Below are positions 33,550 through 43,268 of a stretch of 64,000 bases of DNA, in pieces. Source of the DNA: JANQOZ01 sp045106555 (GTDB taxonomy: Bacteria; Pseudomonadota; Gammaproteobacteria; Xanthomonadales; SZUA-38); contig JBGCET010000010.1 in assembly GCA_045106555.1 (NCBI GenBank), forward strand, positions 1 to 64,000, in the 5' to 3' direction. The position numbers and the translations under genes were made by a program. Positions within the stretch are counted from its first letter, which is position 1, and every line of letters begins with the position of its first letter. Below the pieces are notes generated by a model. It did no database searches. It saw only the letters and a list, made by a program, of their open reading frames with translations, and was not told where the DNA came from.

Positions 33550-36294
33550 TTAGCCGATTCGGCCATGACAATGTTTGTATTTTTTTTCTGAGCCGCAGGG
33601 ACAAGGGTCGTTTCTGCCCACTTTTTCCCCATCGCGAACCACCTGTTGCACCGGCGGGGCTCCACCCTGTTGAGAAGGCATGGCCGACCCGCCTGGGGTA
33701 GCGTCTGGAGGCGGAGTCCCAGCGGTTGCAGCCTGGGCCTGAGCATGTTGATACTCCACCGGTGCCTGGCTGCGGCGCTGTTCATCTAGCGCATCTACAT
33801 CTTCCGGCGCCTGAATTTTCACCCGCGCCAGAATCTTGACCACTTCTCGCTTAATTCGGTCCAGAAGCTCAGCAAACAGCTGGAAAGACTCCCGTTTGTA
33901 TTCCTGTTTAGGCTGTTTTTGGGCGTAGCCACGCAGATGAATCCCCTGGCGCAGATAGTCCATGTTTGCCAGGTGGTCCTTCCACAACTGGTCCAGTACG
34001 TGAAGCATTACGGCCTTCTCGAAATTTCGCATAACCTCAACACCGGTCTGCTGCTCTTTTTCCGAAAAGTAGTTTTGTAACCCTTCAAGGACCTTTTCTT
34101 TCAGACCTGCTTCGTCCAAAGAATCGTCTTCTTCCAGCCATTGCGCCACCGGTAGATCGGCTCCAAACTCGCCGACCAGTGCTTTCTCCAGTCCCGAGAC
34201 ATCCCATTGCTCATCCACACTGCCCGGGGGCACGAACTGGTGAAACTCTTCGGCAAACACGTCGTGTTTGATGTCGGCGATGGCCGCTTCGATTTCCTCG
34301 GCATCCATCAGGTCATTACGTTGCTCATAAATGACCTTGCGCTGATCATTGGCCACGTCGTCGAAATCCAGCAAATGCTTCCGGGTATCGAAATTATGGG
34401 CCTCGACCTTGCGTTGTGCGTTTTCGATAGCCCGAGTGACCCATTTGTGTTCGATCGCCTCGTCTTCGGTCATCCCAAACCGCTGCATCATGGCAGTGAC
34501 CCGATCTGAGGCGAAGATACGCATCAAATTGTCTTGCAGCGAGAGATAGAAGCGACTGGACCCTGGATCACCCTGTCGGCCCGAACGCCCTCTCAGCTGA
34601 TTATCGATTCTGCGAGATTCGTGTCGCTCGGTACCGATAATGTGCAGTCCGCCGGCATCCAGAACCTGCTGGTGACGAGACTCCCAGTCTGACTGCAACT
34701 CGTCCAGCTTTGAGTCACCGGCATCCTCACCCAACGCTTCGCGCTCCGCCCCAAGGTTTCCACCCAACACGATATCGGTGCCTCGCCCCGCCATGTTGGT
34801 AGCAATGGTCACGGCCCCGGGCCTGCCGGCCTGAGCAACAATCAATGCCTCCCGTTCGTGCTGCTTGGCATTGAGAACTTCGTGAGAAATACTGTTCTGT
34901 TTCAGTAGGTTAGATAGCAGCTCAGACGTTTCAATGGACGTTGTTCCGACCAGTACTGGCTGGCCGCGCTTTTGACAATCAGCGACGTCTTCCATGATCG
35001 CCTGATACTTGCCGTCAGGATTCAGAAAAACCAGATCGCCCCGATCGTCTCGGACCATCGGTTTGTGGGTAGGAATGACAATTACTTCCAGCCCATAAAT
35101 CTGCTGGAATTCGTAGGCTTCGGTATCCGCCGTACCGGTCATACCGGACAGCTTGCTGTACAGACGGAAGTAGTTTTGAAATGTGATGGACGCCAGGGTC
35201 TGGTTATCCCGCTGGATGGGCACACCCTCTTTGGCCTCAACCGCTTGGTGTAGCCCATCGGACCAACGGCGACCGGAAAGCGTACGACCGGTAAATTCGT
35301 CAACAATCACCACTTCGCCTTCGCGCACGATGTAATCGACGTCTTTTTGGTAAAGCGAGTGCGCTCGGATGGCCGCATTCATGTGATGAACCAAGGCCAG
35401 ATGCTGCGGGTCGTATAACGATTCACCCTCTTTCAGCAGGCCATGCTTGAAGCAAATGGCCTCAACGTTTTCCATCCCGCTCTCAGTCAAATAAATCTGG
35501 CGGGATTTTTCATCAACGCTGTAGTCGCCCTCGCCGTCGTCTTCCTGCTGGCGAGTCAATTCCGGCACCAGCCGATTAACCTGCACGTAAAGCTGGGGGG
35601 AGTCTTCCGTCGGCCCTGAGATAATCAGAGGTGTCCGTGCTTCGTCAATCAAAATGGAATCCACTTCGTCGACAATAGCGAAATGCTGCCCGCGCTGGAC
35701 CCGGTCTTCTTTTGAGAAGGCCATGTTGTCTCGCAGGTAGTCAAATCCGAATTCGTTGTTAGTCCCGTAGGTAATGTCGCAGGCATAAGCGGCGCGCTTG
35801 GCCGCCGGCACCATGCCAGGTACCGAAACGCCTACCGTCATACCCAGCGCCTCAAAAACCGGCCGCATCCAATCTGCGTCACGCCGCGCCAAGTAGTCGT
35901 TGACCGTGACGACATGTACGCCTTTGCCAGTCAACGCGTTGAGGTAAGCGGGAAGCGTTGCCACCAGGGTTTTACCTTCACCAGTGCGCATTTCGGCAAT
36001 TTTGCCGTCATTCAGCACCATACCGCCGATCATTTGCACGTCGTAATGGCGCAACCCAAGGGCCCGGGTAGCCGCCTCTCGGACTGTGGCAAACGCTTCT
36101 GGAAGCACGGCGGACAGCGCTTCTCCACCGGCAAGGCGTTGGCGGAAGTCGTCAGTACGGGCCTTCAGCGCCTCATCGTCCAGATCTTTGAGCGCTGGCT
36201 CATGGACGTTGATTTGAGCGACGATTTTGGACAGTTTTTTCACCAGCCGGTCGTTCCGACTGCCAAAGATCTGTGTGGTGATTTTATTGAGCAT
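33550..36294 (-). CDS. secA: Preprotein translocase ATPase SecA
   Basis: Motor of the Sec pathway that drives unfolded preproteins through SecYEG. Walker A MRTGEGKTL (about residue 105), DEVDSILIDEARTPLIISGP, preprotein cross-linking domain, second nucleotide domain with TNMAGRGTDIVLGG, scaffold and wing domains, and a C-terminal SecB-binding zinc motif GRNDPCPCGSEKKYKHCHG. 914 residues, of usual length. Upstream, 105 bases away, is the M23 peptidase gene in the same direction, as in Pseudomonas. Confidence 0.98.
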   Translation of the reverse strand: MLNKITTQIFGSRNDRLVKKLSKIVAQINVHEPALKDLDDEALKARTDDFRQRLAGGEALSAVLPEAFATVREAATRALGLRHYDVQMIGGMVLNDGKIAEMRTGEGKTLVATLPAYLNALTGKGVHVVTVNDYLARRDADWMRPVFEALGMTVGVSVPGMVPAAKRAAYACDITYGTNNEFGFDYLRDNMAFSKEDRVQRGQHFAIVDEVDSILIDEARTPLIISGPTEDSPQLYVQVNRLVPELTRQQEDDGEGDYSVDEKSRQIYLTESGMENVEAICFKHGLLKEGESLYDPQHLALVHHMNAAIRAHSLYQKDVDYIVREGEVVIVDEFTGRTLSGRRWSDGLHQAVEAKEGVPIQRDNQTLASITFQNYFRLYSKLSGMTGTADTEAYEFQQIYGLEVIVIPTHKPMVRDDRGDLVFLNPDGKYQAIMEDVADCQKRGQPVLVGTTSIETSELLSNLLKQNSISHEVLNAKQHEREALIVAQAGRPGAVTIATNMAGRGTDIVLGGNLGAEREALGEDAGDSKLDELQSDWESRHQQVLDAGGLHIIGTERHESRRIDNQLRGRSGRQGDPGSSRFYLSLQDNLMRIFASDRVTAMMQRFGMTEDEAIEHKWVTRAIENAQRKVEAHNFDTRKHLLDFDDVANDQRKVIYEQRNDLMDAEEIEAAIADIKHDVFAEEFHQFVPPGSVDEQWDVSGLEKALVGEFGADLPVAQWLEEDDSLDEAGLKEKVLEGLQNYFSEKEQQTGVEVMRNFEKAVMLHVLDQLWKDHLANMDYLRQGIHLRGYAQKQPKQEYKRESFQLFAELLDRIKREVVKILARVKIQAPEDVDALDEQRRSQAPVEYQHAQAQAATAGTPPPDATPGGSAMPSQQGGAPPVQQVVRDGEKVGRNDPCPCGSEKKYKHCHGRIG

Positions 36295-36399
36295 TTTTGG
36301 GGTCTCGCGTGAAGCTCAAGACATTGGGTTTCAAGGCCTCGGAATCAAGCCCGAAAAAAGACCTCGTGGAGCCGGCGAACTGTCCCGGAAGTGGTTGCG

Positions 36400-37329
36400 T
36401 TAACGCATACCGTAGATGACGTCTGCGGGATTAATGCGGCGACCTTCCAGAAACACTTCGAAGTGAACGTGGGAGCCGGTTGCCCGCCCGGTCGACCCCA
36501 TAATGCCAAGAACATCACCCGCTTTAACGCGTTGACCCACAGTGACCCGATTTTCCGCATTATGGGCGTATCGGGTCATATACCCATTACCATGATCAAC
36601 CTCTACCGTATAGCCGTATTGGGGGCGCGTTCCGGACCAGGTCACTACGCCATCGGCGACAGCTAGGATTTCCGCATTCAGCGGCCCGGCAAAGTCCACT
36701 CCCGTGTGCACTGCCATGTCTCCAGTAAAGGGATCGACTCGCTTGCCATAGTTGGAAGATTGCCATCCATCGGCAATGGGTTTGCCGGATGGCGTCAACG
36801 TGTTGTCCAGTTCGCGCCCGGCGATCAGGCTTTCCAAAATACGAAGTTGACTTGCCTGATCGTCGAATCGCGCCTGAAATTGGTCGATTTCGGCCGCCAA
36901 ATCGATGGAACCCAAATCCGCCAGAATAGGTGCCTCTTCCGGTCCTCCCACGGGTGGAGGCGCCAGGAAATTGAATTCCCCATCGGTGAGTTGGCCCACT
37001 TGGGTCAGTCGTGCACCCAGCGACTCCATGCGTACGCTCCGCGCCTGCAGCTCGCCTAGCTGCAACGCCAGGGCATTAAGGTGATTTTCGTGACGTTCGC
37101 GCATCGCCACCAATTCAGCACGGCTCTGGCTCAAATCCAGCTGATAACCTTGAAGCTGGGAGATGGCATTTCGGTCAGTGACGCTGAATGCGCTTCCGGT
37201 AAACGCACCCGCGGACACAACCAAGAGCAACAGGCCTGCGACCATGAAAATGGCTGTGCGAATTTCCCGCCGGCCCAGCGATATTTTCAAAGGCGTTGTT
37301 CCGTCGCCTCGAAAGATTATGATGTTCAT
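36400..37329 (-). CDS. M23 (LytM) family peptidase
   Basis: A 309-residue, membrane-anchored cell wall endopeptidase. One membrane segment at residues 24-46 (IFMVAGLLLLVVSAGAFTGS), coiled coil (about 55-160), then a C-terminal M23 domain with all zinc ligands: HTGVDFAGP (His, Asp) and SHVHFEV (HxH), so it is likely active rather than a LytM-type activator. ATG 37329 (MNIIIFRGDG) is the family-like start. It is immediately back to back with the dciA ATG at 37330 (CATATG), so the 5' signals of each gene lie inside the other. Probably acts in the periplasm on peptidoglycan. Confidence 0.9.
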   Translation of the reverse strand: MNIIIFRGDGTTPLKISLGRREIRTAIFMVAGLLLLVVSAGAFTGSAFSVTDRNAISQLQGYQLDLSQSRAELVAMRERHENHLNALALQLGELQARSVRMESLGARLTQVGQLTDGEFNFLAPPPVGGPEEAPILADLGSIDLAAEIDQFQARFDDQASQLRILESLIAGRELDNTLTPSGKPIADGWQSSNYGKRVDPFTGDMAVHTGVDFAGPLNAEILAVADGVVTWSGTRPQYGYTVEVDHGNGYMTRYAHNAENRVTVGQRVKAGDVLGIMGSTGRATGSHVHFEVFLEGRRINPADVIYGMR

Positions 37330-37803
37330 ATGTCTGGATATCGTTCTAAGTCGGCCCGCCGGGATGCTAGCCCAACCAACCTTAAAAATTTGTTGGCGGG
37401 CAACACCTCTCTTCACGCGCTTCACAGGCACGCCGCGGAGGTTTCTCAACTACAAAATGCGCTGTGGCCCTTTCTGCCGCCCAGTCTCAGGCCCCATTGC
37501 AAGCTGGCGAATTACCGGGATTCCACGCTGTTTTTGCATGCCGATTCCCCTGTTTGGGCGGCAAAAGCCCGACATGCAAGCCCACAGATTCTACACACAG
37601 CCCGAGTTCGCTGCAAAATTAGCGCCCGCAAGCTGGTGGTAAGGGTGCGGTGGACTCCCAATCCGGCCGCTTCAACAAAGCCAGTAAACGCCCTGGGAAA
37701 AGCGGCATCCATTCACCTGGAACAGGCTGCAGAGCACTGCCCTGACCCAGATATTGCTGCCACGCTGCAAAGAATCGCTCGCAGAAGATCTACTAAGTCC
37801 TGA
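37330..37803 (+). CDS. dciA: DciA-like protein (DUF721), helicase loader
   Basis: A 157-residue DUF721 protein, the ancestral bacterial loader of the replicative helicase DnaB. N-terminal KH-like domain (about 25-110, LQNALWPFLPPSLRPHCKLA, LFLHADSPVWAAKARHASPQ, VRCKISARKLVVRVRW) with the Trp-containing core typical of DciA, then a disordered basic tail (IARRRSTKS). The frame is open upstream, but ATG 37330 gives the expected length. It sits between the M23 gene (divergent, zero bases) and lpxC (convergent), as in Pseudomonas. No Shine-Dalgarno is clear at this start. Confidence 0.82.
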   Translation: MSGYRSKSARRDASPTNLKNLLAGNTSLHALHRHAAEVSQLQNALWPFLPPSLRPHCKLANYRDSTLFLHADSPVWAAKARHASPQILHTARVRCKISARKLVVRVRWTPNPAASTKPVNALGKAASIHLEQAAEHCPDPDIAATLQRIARRRSTKS

Positions 37804-37917
37804 CCAGCAGCCATTGCCCGTCAAGGAAAAGGGTTGTCCAAGTTTTGCCTTATTCCCAAGCGCGTAAAAGGTCAGGTAGGCAGGCAGCCAGCAGCTGCCA
37901 GAAAAACGATTTGGCCT

Positions 37918-38829
37918 TCAGAAAGCCTGTGCGGGATGCGCGTAGGAAATGGGCGCGGTACCTTCATCATTGAAGGTGACCTCTTCCCAGGCGTCTTTTT
38001 GGTCCAGCAGCGTCCTGAGCAGCATATTGTTTAGGGCATGACCGGATTTGTGGCCATAAAAAGACCCAATCAAGCTGTGGCCTAACAGGTACAGATCGCC
38101 AATGGCGTCAAGAATCTTGTGTTTGACGAACTCGTCTTCGTACCGTAATCCGTCTTCGTTGAGAATTCGGTAGTCATCCAAAACCACCGCATTGTCCATG
38201 CTGCCACCTAACACCAGATTACGCTCACGCAACATCTCAATGTCGCGCATAAAACCAAAGGTTCGGGCACGGGCGACCTCTTTCACAAAAGACGTGGTGG
38301 AAAAGTCGATTTCCGCTTGATGAGAGTGGTTACGAAACACCGGATGATCAAAATCGATAGAGAACCGAACTTTAAAGCCGTCGTAAGGCTCAAACCGCGC
38401 AATTTTGTCTTCCGAAACCACTTCTACCCGCTTTTTGATTCGGATAAATTTTTTCGGAGCACTTTGTTCTTCGATGCCTGCCGACTGAATCAGAAACACA
38501 AATGGCCCAGCGCTGCCGTCCATAATAGGCACCTCTGGCGCGCTGAGGTCCACAAACGCGTTGTCGATACCCAGACCCGCCATGGCGGACAACAGGTGCT
38601 CGACGGTAGAAATGCTGTGTTCTTCGGTGCCAAGAGAAGTGGACATGCTGGTGTCACCCACATTTTTGGGGTTAGCAGCAATCTCAACAACCGGATTTAC
38701 GTCAACGCGACGGAACACAATGCCGGAGTCCACGGGCGCTGGACGCAATGTCAGATATACCTTGCGACCGGTATGGATACCCACGCCAGTGGCTCGAATG
38801 ACGTTCTTTAACGTGCGCTGTCTAATCAT
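37918..38829 (-). CDS. lpxC: UDP-3-O-acyl-N-acetylglucosamine deacetylase
   Basis: Zinc deacetylase that commits UDP-GlcNAc derivatives to lipid A synthesis. The ligands are at the same numbers as in Pseudomonas/E. coli: His78 (STVEHLLSAM, with catalytic Glu77), His237 and Asp241 (KHKILDAIGD); the catalytic His is His264 (KSGHALNN). 303 residues, as in P. aeruginosa. Start MIRQRTLKNVIRATGVGIHT is canonical. It is the last gene after ftsZ but separated from it by a terminator and its own promoter. Confidence 0.97.
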   Translation of the reverse strand: MIRQRTLKNVIRATGVGIHTGRKVYLTLRPAPVDSGIVFRRVDVNPVVEIAANPKNVGDTSMSTSLGTEEHSISTVEHLLSAMAGLGIDNAFVDLSAPEVPIMDGSAGPFVFLIQSAGIEEQSAPKKFIRIKKRVEVVSEDKIARFEPYDGFKVRFSIDFDHPVFRNHSHQAEIDFSTTSFVKEVARARTFGFMRDIEMLRERNLVLGGSMDNAVVLDDYRILNEDGLRYEDEFVKHKILDAIGDLYLLGHSLIGSFYGHKSGHALNNMLLRTLLDQKDAWEEVTFNDEGTAPISYAHPAQAF

Positions 38830-38890
38830 TGGATTCTTAGCCCCCCCGAGGGTCTACGGCTTTCATACAGTCGTTTTATAAACCGCGGCG

Positions 38891-38918
38891 ATACTAGCAT
38901 ACGATCGGCGCCTATCAA
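38891..38918 (-). promoter_or_regulatory. Candidate lpxC promoter
   Basis: On the minus strand TTGATA (38918-38913) and TAGTAT (38896-38891) are 16 bases apart, about 60 bases before the lpxC start. Both elements match at 4 or more of 6 bases. It follows the ftsZ terminator, so lpxC has its own transcript. Confidence 0.4.
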
Positions 38919-38983
38919 ACCATTGTTTCGCGTTAAAAACAACACTTGTTGCAGATTTACCACAAAACCCAGAGAGATGTGGC

Positions 38984-39032
38984 AAAAAAACGACCGCGAG
39001 CGGGCGAGAAGCCAGCAAACCCGCTCACGGTC
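38984..39032 (-). terminator. Intrinsic terminator after ftsZ (end of dcw cluster)
   Basis: On the minus strand GACCGTGAGCGGG pairs with CCCGCTCGCGGTC (one T/G pair) around a 15-base loop, then GTTTTTTT. It marks the 3' end of the division and cell wall cluster. Confidence 0.8.
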
Positions 39033-39112
39033 AGGGCACAATCGTGGACCCTTCACACTGACTGAAGCCTGAATCAGCACATTCACCAGTGGTAGTACGA
39101 TCAACGGTTTTG

Positions 39113-40279
39113 CTAGTCAGCCTGACGTCGCAAAAACGCCGGAATGTCCAGATAATCCAGCTGACTTTCGGTCCCGGCAGCGGGTTCCGCTGGCGGGGCC
39201 TCAGGGGCCGGAGCGTTCAGGCTGGGAGCCGAGCTTTCGATCTCCTCGCTGGCTGCATATTCGACGCCACCGGTGGTCGCGTTACGAACCAGCTGCACCG
39301 GTTGCTCCTGGGCGTCGGCAATATCCCGACTCAGGCCCGTGGCCACCACGGTCACTCGGAGCTCATCCTGCAGATTCGGGTCAATCACCGTGCCCACCAC
39401 AACCGTGGCATCGTCCGAAGCAAATTCGCTGACCGTGCGACCCACTTCCTCGAACTCGCTCATGGTCAAGTCCAGACCCGCGGTGACGTTAACTAAAATG
39501 CCACAGGCACCCGAAAGGTTGACGTCTTCCAGTAAAGGGCTGCCAATGGCTGCTTCTGCCGCCACAATGGCGCGATCGTCGCCTTTGGCCGACCCGGTTC
39601 CCATCATGGCCATACCCATCTCTGACATCACCGTGCGCACATCGGCGAAGTCAACGTTAATCAGGCCCGGCCGGGTAATCAGCTCGGCAATACCTTGAAC
39701 CGCCCCAAGCAATACATCGTTAGCCGCCTTAAAGGCGTTCAACAGCGACACGTCGCCGCCCAGCACCGTCAACAGCTTCTCGTTGGGAATGGTAATGAGC
39801 GAGTCGACGTGGCGAGCCAACTCGTCGATGCCCTGGCAGGCAACGTTCATGCGACGACGCCCTTCAAACGGAAAGGGCTTGGTCACAACGGCAACCGTAA
39901 GGATGCCCATTTCCTTAGCCAGTTGCGCCACCACCGGCGCAGCGCCGGTTCCGGTGCCGCCACCCATACCCGCGGTAATAAACACCATATCGGCGCCATC
40001 CAGCACTTCGGTGATGCGCTCGCGATCTTCCAGCGCAGACTGACGTCCAATTTCTGGATTGGCGCCCGCCCCCAGCCCTTTGGTCACGTTGGCACCTAGC
40101 TGCAGCGCGGTGGTGACGTTACAGCTTTTTAAGGCCTGGGAATCGGTGTTGCCGACAATAAAGTCGACGCCCTCGATATCCGCCTCGACCATTTGGCGCA
40201 CCGCGTTACCGCCGCCGCCGCCTACACCCACCACCTTGATGATGGCGCTCTGGTTATAACTTTCCATAAGTTCAAACAT
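39113..40279 (-). CDS. ftsZ: Cell division protein FtsZ
   Basis: Tubulin-like GTPase that forms the Z ring. GTP-binding signature GGGTGTGAAPV, the T3 loop AGMGGG, the T7 synergy loop NVDFADVRTV, a disordered linker (about 315-370) and the C-terminal conserved peptide LDYLDIPAFLRRQ that binds FtsA and ZipA. The frame is open to 40300; ATG 40279 (MFELMESYNQ) is chosen because GAGGAGAG stands before it. 388 residues. Lies 84 bases after ftsA, with an A/T-rich spacer. Confidence 0.98.
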   Translation of the reverse strand: MFELMESYNQSAIIKVVGVGGGGGNAVRQMVEADIEGVDFIVGNTDSQALKSCNVTTALQLGANVTKGLGAGANPEIGRQSALEDRERITEVLDGADMVFITAGMGGGTGTGAAPVVAQLAKEMGILTVAVVTKPFPFEGRRRMNVACQGIDELARHVDSLITIPNEKLLTVLGGDVSLLNAFKAANDVLLGAVQGIAELITRPGLINVDFADVRTVMSEMGMAMMGTGSAKGDDRAIVAAEAAIGSPLLEDVNLSGACGILVNVTAGLDLTMSEFEEVGRTVSEFASDDATVVVGTVIDPNLQDELRVTVVATGLSRDIADAQEQPVQLVRNATTGGVEYAASEEIESSAPSLNAPAPEAPPAEPAAGTESQLDYLDIPAFLRRQAD

Positions 40280-40363
40280 GGCTTCTCTCCTCAAGAACAA
40301 CTCGCTGGCTTAAACACAAAAAAAAGACAAAAAAACGTTTGTTCTGTGGCTTCGGATAACCCA

Positions 40364-41596
40364 TCAAAACTCTCCCCGAAACCAACTTTTAACTTTTTCC
40401 CACGGTGACTCACCACCACTGGTGCCGTAACCACCGGTAGGGACGTGATCGCTGCGTGCGCCGTAAAGCAAAAGCCCAACGCCCGTCGCATGAATTTGAT
40501 TGTTGACCACGTCAGACAGGCCGCTGACATACTGTGGCGTGCCGATCCGCACCGGCATGTGGAAAACCTCCTCGGCCAGGTCCGCTACACCTTCCATCTT
40601 TGACGCGCCACCGGTCAGAACAATGCCAGCGGGAATCATCTCGGCAAAGCCGCTGCGTCGAATCTCGTTGTTCACCAGACTGAACAATTCCTCGTAGCGA
40701 GGCTCCACCACTTCAGCCAAGGTCTGTCGCGCGAGACGGCGCGACGGCCTGTCGCCAACGCTGGGCACCTGGATCGTCTCGTCAGCACTGGCCAGCTGGC
40801 GCAATGCGCAGGCATAGCGAATTTTGATCTCTTCCGCGTGCTGCGTGGGCGTGCGTAATGCCACCGCAATATCGTTAGTCACCTGATCGCCCGCCACGGG
40901 CAGCACGGTGGTGTGTCGAATAGCGCCCTGAGTAAAGATGGCAACGTCGGTCGTGCCGGCACCGATGTCCACCAGGCAGGTGCCCAAGTCCAACTCATCT
41001 TCGGTCAATACCGCGTAGCTGGAGGCCAGCTGCTGCAAAATCAGATCGTCTACCTGCAACCCGCACCGGGCGACACATTTGCTGATGTTTTGAGCCGCAG
41101 TTGCAGAACCTGTAACGACGTGCACCCGTGCCTCCAGGCGCACACCGGACATACTAACGGGGTGGCGAATGCCTTCCTGGCCATCAATGATGTAATCCTG
41201 GGGCAGCACATGGATGATTCGCTGATCCGCCGGAACCGCCACCGCCCTGGCTGCGTCCAGCACACGCTCAACGTCTCCCTCGGTCACCTCCTGGTCGCGA
41301 ATCGCCACAATGCCATGGGAATTCAGGCTGGCAATGTGGCTGCCAGAGATACCGGCAAACACCGAGCGAATTTCACAGCCCGCCATTAGCTCAGCTTCCT
41401 CCACCGCGCGCTGGATCGACTGCACGGTAGACTCGATGTCCACCACGACGCCGCGTTTAAGGCCGCGTGACTCGTGACTCCCCAAGCCCACCACCTCCAC
41501 TTCGCCGTCAGGCGCAACCTCTCCGACGATGGCGACAATTTTGGAGGTGCCAATGTCCAGCCCAACCACCAGAGACTTGTCTGATCTGGCACCCAT
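40364..41596 (-). CDS. ftsA: Cell division protein FtsA
   Basis: Actin-like protein that tethers FtsZ to the membrane. Phosphate loops VVGLDIGTSKIVAIVG and VDIGAGTTDVAIF, the SHS2/1C domain between about residues 85 and 165, and a C-terminal amphipathic helix (WEKVKSWFRGEF) for membrane binding. 410 residues. The ATG overlaps the ftsQ stop by one base (TGATG), so translation is coupled. Confidence 0.97.
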   Translation of the reverse strand: MGARSDKSLVVGLDIGTSKIVAIVGEVAPDGEVEVVGLGSHESRGLKRGVVVDIESTVQSIQRAVEEAELMAGCEIRSVFAGISGSHIASLNSHGIVAIRDQEVTEGDVERVLDAARAVAVPADQRIIHVLPQDYIIDGQEGIRHPVSMSGVRLEARVHVVTGSATAAQNISKCVARCGLQVDDLILQQLASSYAVLTEDELDLGTCLVDIGAGTTDVAIFTQGAIRHTTVLPVAGDQVTNDIAVALRTPTQHAEEIKIRYACALRQLASADETIQVPSVGDRPSRRLARQTLAEVVEPRYEELFSLVNNEIRRSGFAEMIPAGIVLTGGASKMEGVADLAEEVFHMPVRIGTPQYVSGLSDVVNNQIHATGVGLLLYGARSDHVPTGGYGTSGGESPWEKVKSWFRGEF

Positions 41597-42336
41597 CAGC
41601 GATCACTGACCAAACTGACAGAGGGTTCGTCGGCCCAGCGAGCAGCCAGCCCGTTTGGATAACGTAGATCAACGCTCAACAGATTGCGTGGGTCGGTTTC
41701 AGGCAAACGCTGCAGCGCCACCACCAAGCGACTCATGCGAGCTTCGATATCACTGCTACCGAACTGCACCTCAAGGCCACTGGTAAGCAGCGCGTTCCAG
41801 GCACCGCGATCACTTAGGTGCAGCGCCACAACATCTTCGCCAGTACCACTGATGGACTGACGCAGGGCGGCCAGAAATCGCACCACCTGAAGCGCCGAGG
41901 AGTCTGGCCCGCGGAGCCTCACCATCCCGCCAATATTGGTGACGCCATCCACCTTAAAAACCTCACCCTCCAAGCTAACCAGCCGATCATCGCCCCAGTG
42001 GGCCAGCGGCTCGTGCTCCAACACCCGAATACTGATGGTGTCGGGCCACCGTTTACGAACCCCAGCACTGCGAATCCAAGGCATGTCTTCGATGCTGGTC
42101 CGTACCCGCTCGAGGTCCACCGCAAAAAAACCGCCCTCCACCAGCGCGGCAGCAGCGCTGCGGATTTGCTCAGCGCTGACTCGCTCAAAAGGACCGGACG
42201 CCTCAACCCAGCGAATGGGCAAATGCTGAGATGCCAGCATGCTGCGGGCACCCAACGCGGCGAGCCCTGCGACAACGCAAAAGACCAGCACCAGGCCAAG
42301 CCCCATCATGTCTGACTTTTTGAACCGGGTATTCAT
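41596..42336 (-). CDS. ftsQ: Cell division protein FtsQ
   Basis: Bitopic divisome protein of 246 residues. One membrane segment (about 12-34, MGLGLVLVFCVVAGLAALGA), then the POTRA domain (PIRWVEASGPFERVSAEQIR) and the beta domain (VRKRWPDTISIRVLEHEPLA, WGDDRLVSLEGEVF). It links FtsL/FtsB in the periplasm. The start overlaps the ddlB stop by ATGA; the stop overlaps ftsA by one base. Confidence 0.92.
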   Translation of the reverse strand: MNTRFKKSDMMGLGLVLVFCVVAGLAALGARSMLASQHLPIRWVEASGPFERVSAEQIRSAAAALVEGGFFAVDLERVRTSIEDMPWIRSAGVRKRWPDTISIRVLEHEPLAHWGDDRLVSLEGEVFKVDGVTNIGGMVRLRGPDSSALQVVRFLAALRQSISGTGEDVVALHLSDRGAWNALLTSGLEVQFGSSDIEARMSRLVVALQRLPETDPRNLLSVDLRYPNGLAARWADEPSVSLVSDR

Positions 42337-43268
42337 TGAGGCACCTCATCGAAACTGGTTTCCAGAATTTGCCAGACCAGTTGATCAAAATTGATCCCGG
42401 CGACGGCGGCGGCCTTGGGCAGCAGACTGTGGCTCGTCATACCCGGCGTGGTGTTAGCTTCCAGCAGGCGATGGGTGCCATCGGTATCCCGCATGAAATC
42501 CACTCGCCCCCAGCCACCGCCACCGACAACGGCAAAGGCCCGGCGCGCGGTTTCTCTCAAGGTCAGCTCATCGGCCTCGCTCAAGCTGCAGGGACACACG
42601 TACTCAGTGTCTTCTGATTGGTATTTGGCTTGGTAGTCGTAAAAACGTCCGGCGGGGACAATTTCAATGGCCGGCAGCGGCTCGCCCTTGAGCAGGCCAA
42701 CCGTGAGTTCAGGCCCATCGATGAAGGACTCAAGCATTACCCGGCGATCGTGCCTTCTGGCATCAGTCACCGCGCCATCCAGTTGGGCTTCGTCGACCGC
42801 GACGCTGACCCCAACACTGGACCCCTCGGAAACAGGCTTCACTACAACGGGATAGCCCAACGCCTCAGCACAAGACCGTGGATCCTCCGAAGGATCAAGC
42901 TCCTCGCCCCGGATCACCTGCAGGCCGCTGTGGGCCCACAGCGCTTTGCTGCGAACCTTATCCATCGTAATGGCACATCCGGTCAGCGCGCTGCCTGTCA
43001 CGGGTGTTCCAACGCACGCCAGAGCACCCTGCAGCGCTCCGTCTTCACCGCCACGCCCATGCAAAAGGTTAAACACACGATCCACCTTCCCTTCGCTGAT
43101 CAAGCTAAGCAGTCCGGCAATGCCATCCACCGCAAAGGCGTTCACTTCTCGACGCAACAGCGCTTCCAATACATCGCGCCCCCCATCCAGTGAAACCTCG
43201 CGCTCCGATCCCGCACCGCCCATCACCACCGCAACACGACCAAAGTCTGTGGCATTGTCAATGCGCAT
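42333..43268 (-). CDS. ddlB: D-alanine--D-alanine ligase
   Basis: ATP-grasp enzyme making D-Ala-D-Ala for MurF. N-terminal VVMGGAGSEREVSLDGGRDV, HGRGGEDGALQGAL, the ATP-binding PVVVKPVSEGSSVGVSVA and catalytic C-terminus WGRVDFMRD and LLEANTTPGMTSHSL. The frame is open to 43325, but ATG 43268 (MRIDNATDFGRVAV) fits the family and overlaps the end of murC by 11 bases. 311 residues. Confidence 0.95.
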   Translation of the reverse strand: MRIDNATDFGRVAVVMGGAGSEREVSLDGGRDVLEALLRREVNAFAVDGIAGLLSLISEGKVDRVFNLLHGRGGEDGALQGALACVGTPVTGSALTGCAITMDKVRSKALWAHSGLQVIRGEELDPSEDPRSCAEALGYPVVVKPVSEGSSVGVSVAVDEAQLDGAVTDARRHDRRVMLESFIDGPELTVGLLKGEPLPAIEIVPAGRFYDYQAKYQSEDTEYVCPCSLSEADELTLRETARRAFAVVGGGGWGRVDFMRDTDGTHRLLEANTTPGMTSHSLLPKAAAVAGINFDQLVWQILETSFDEVPQ

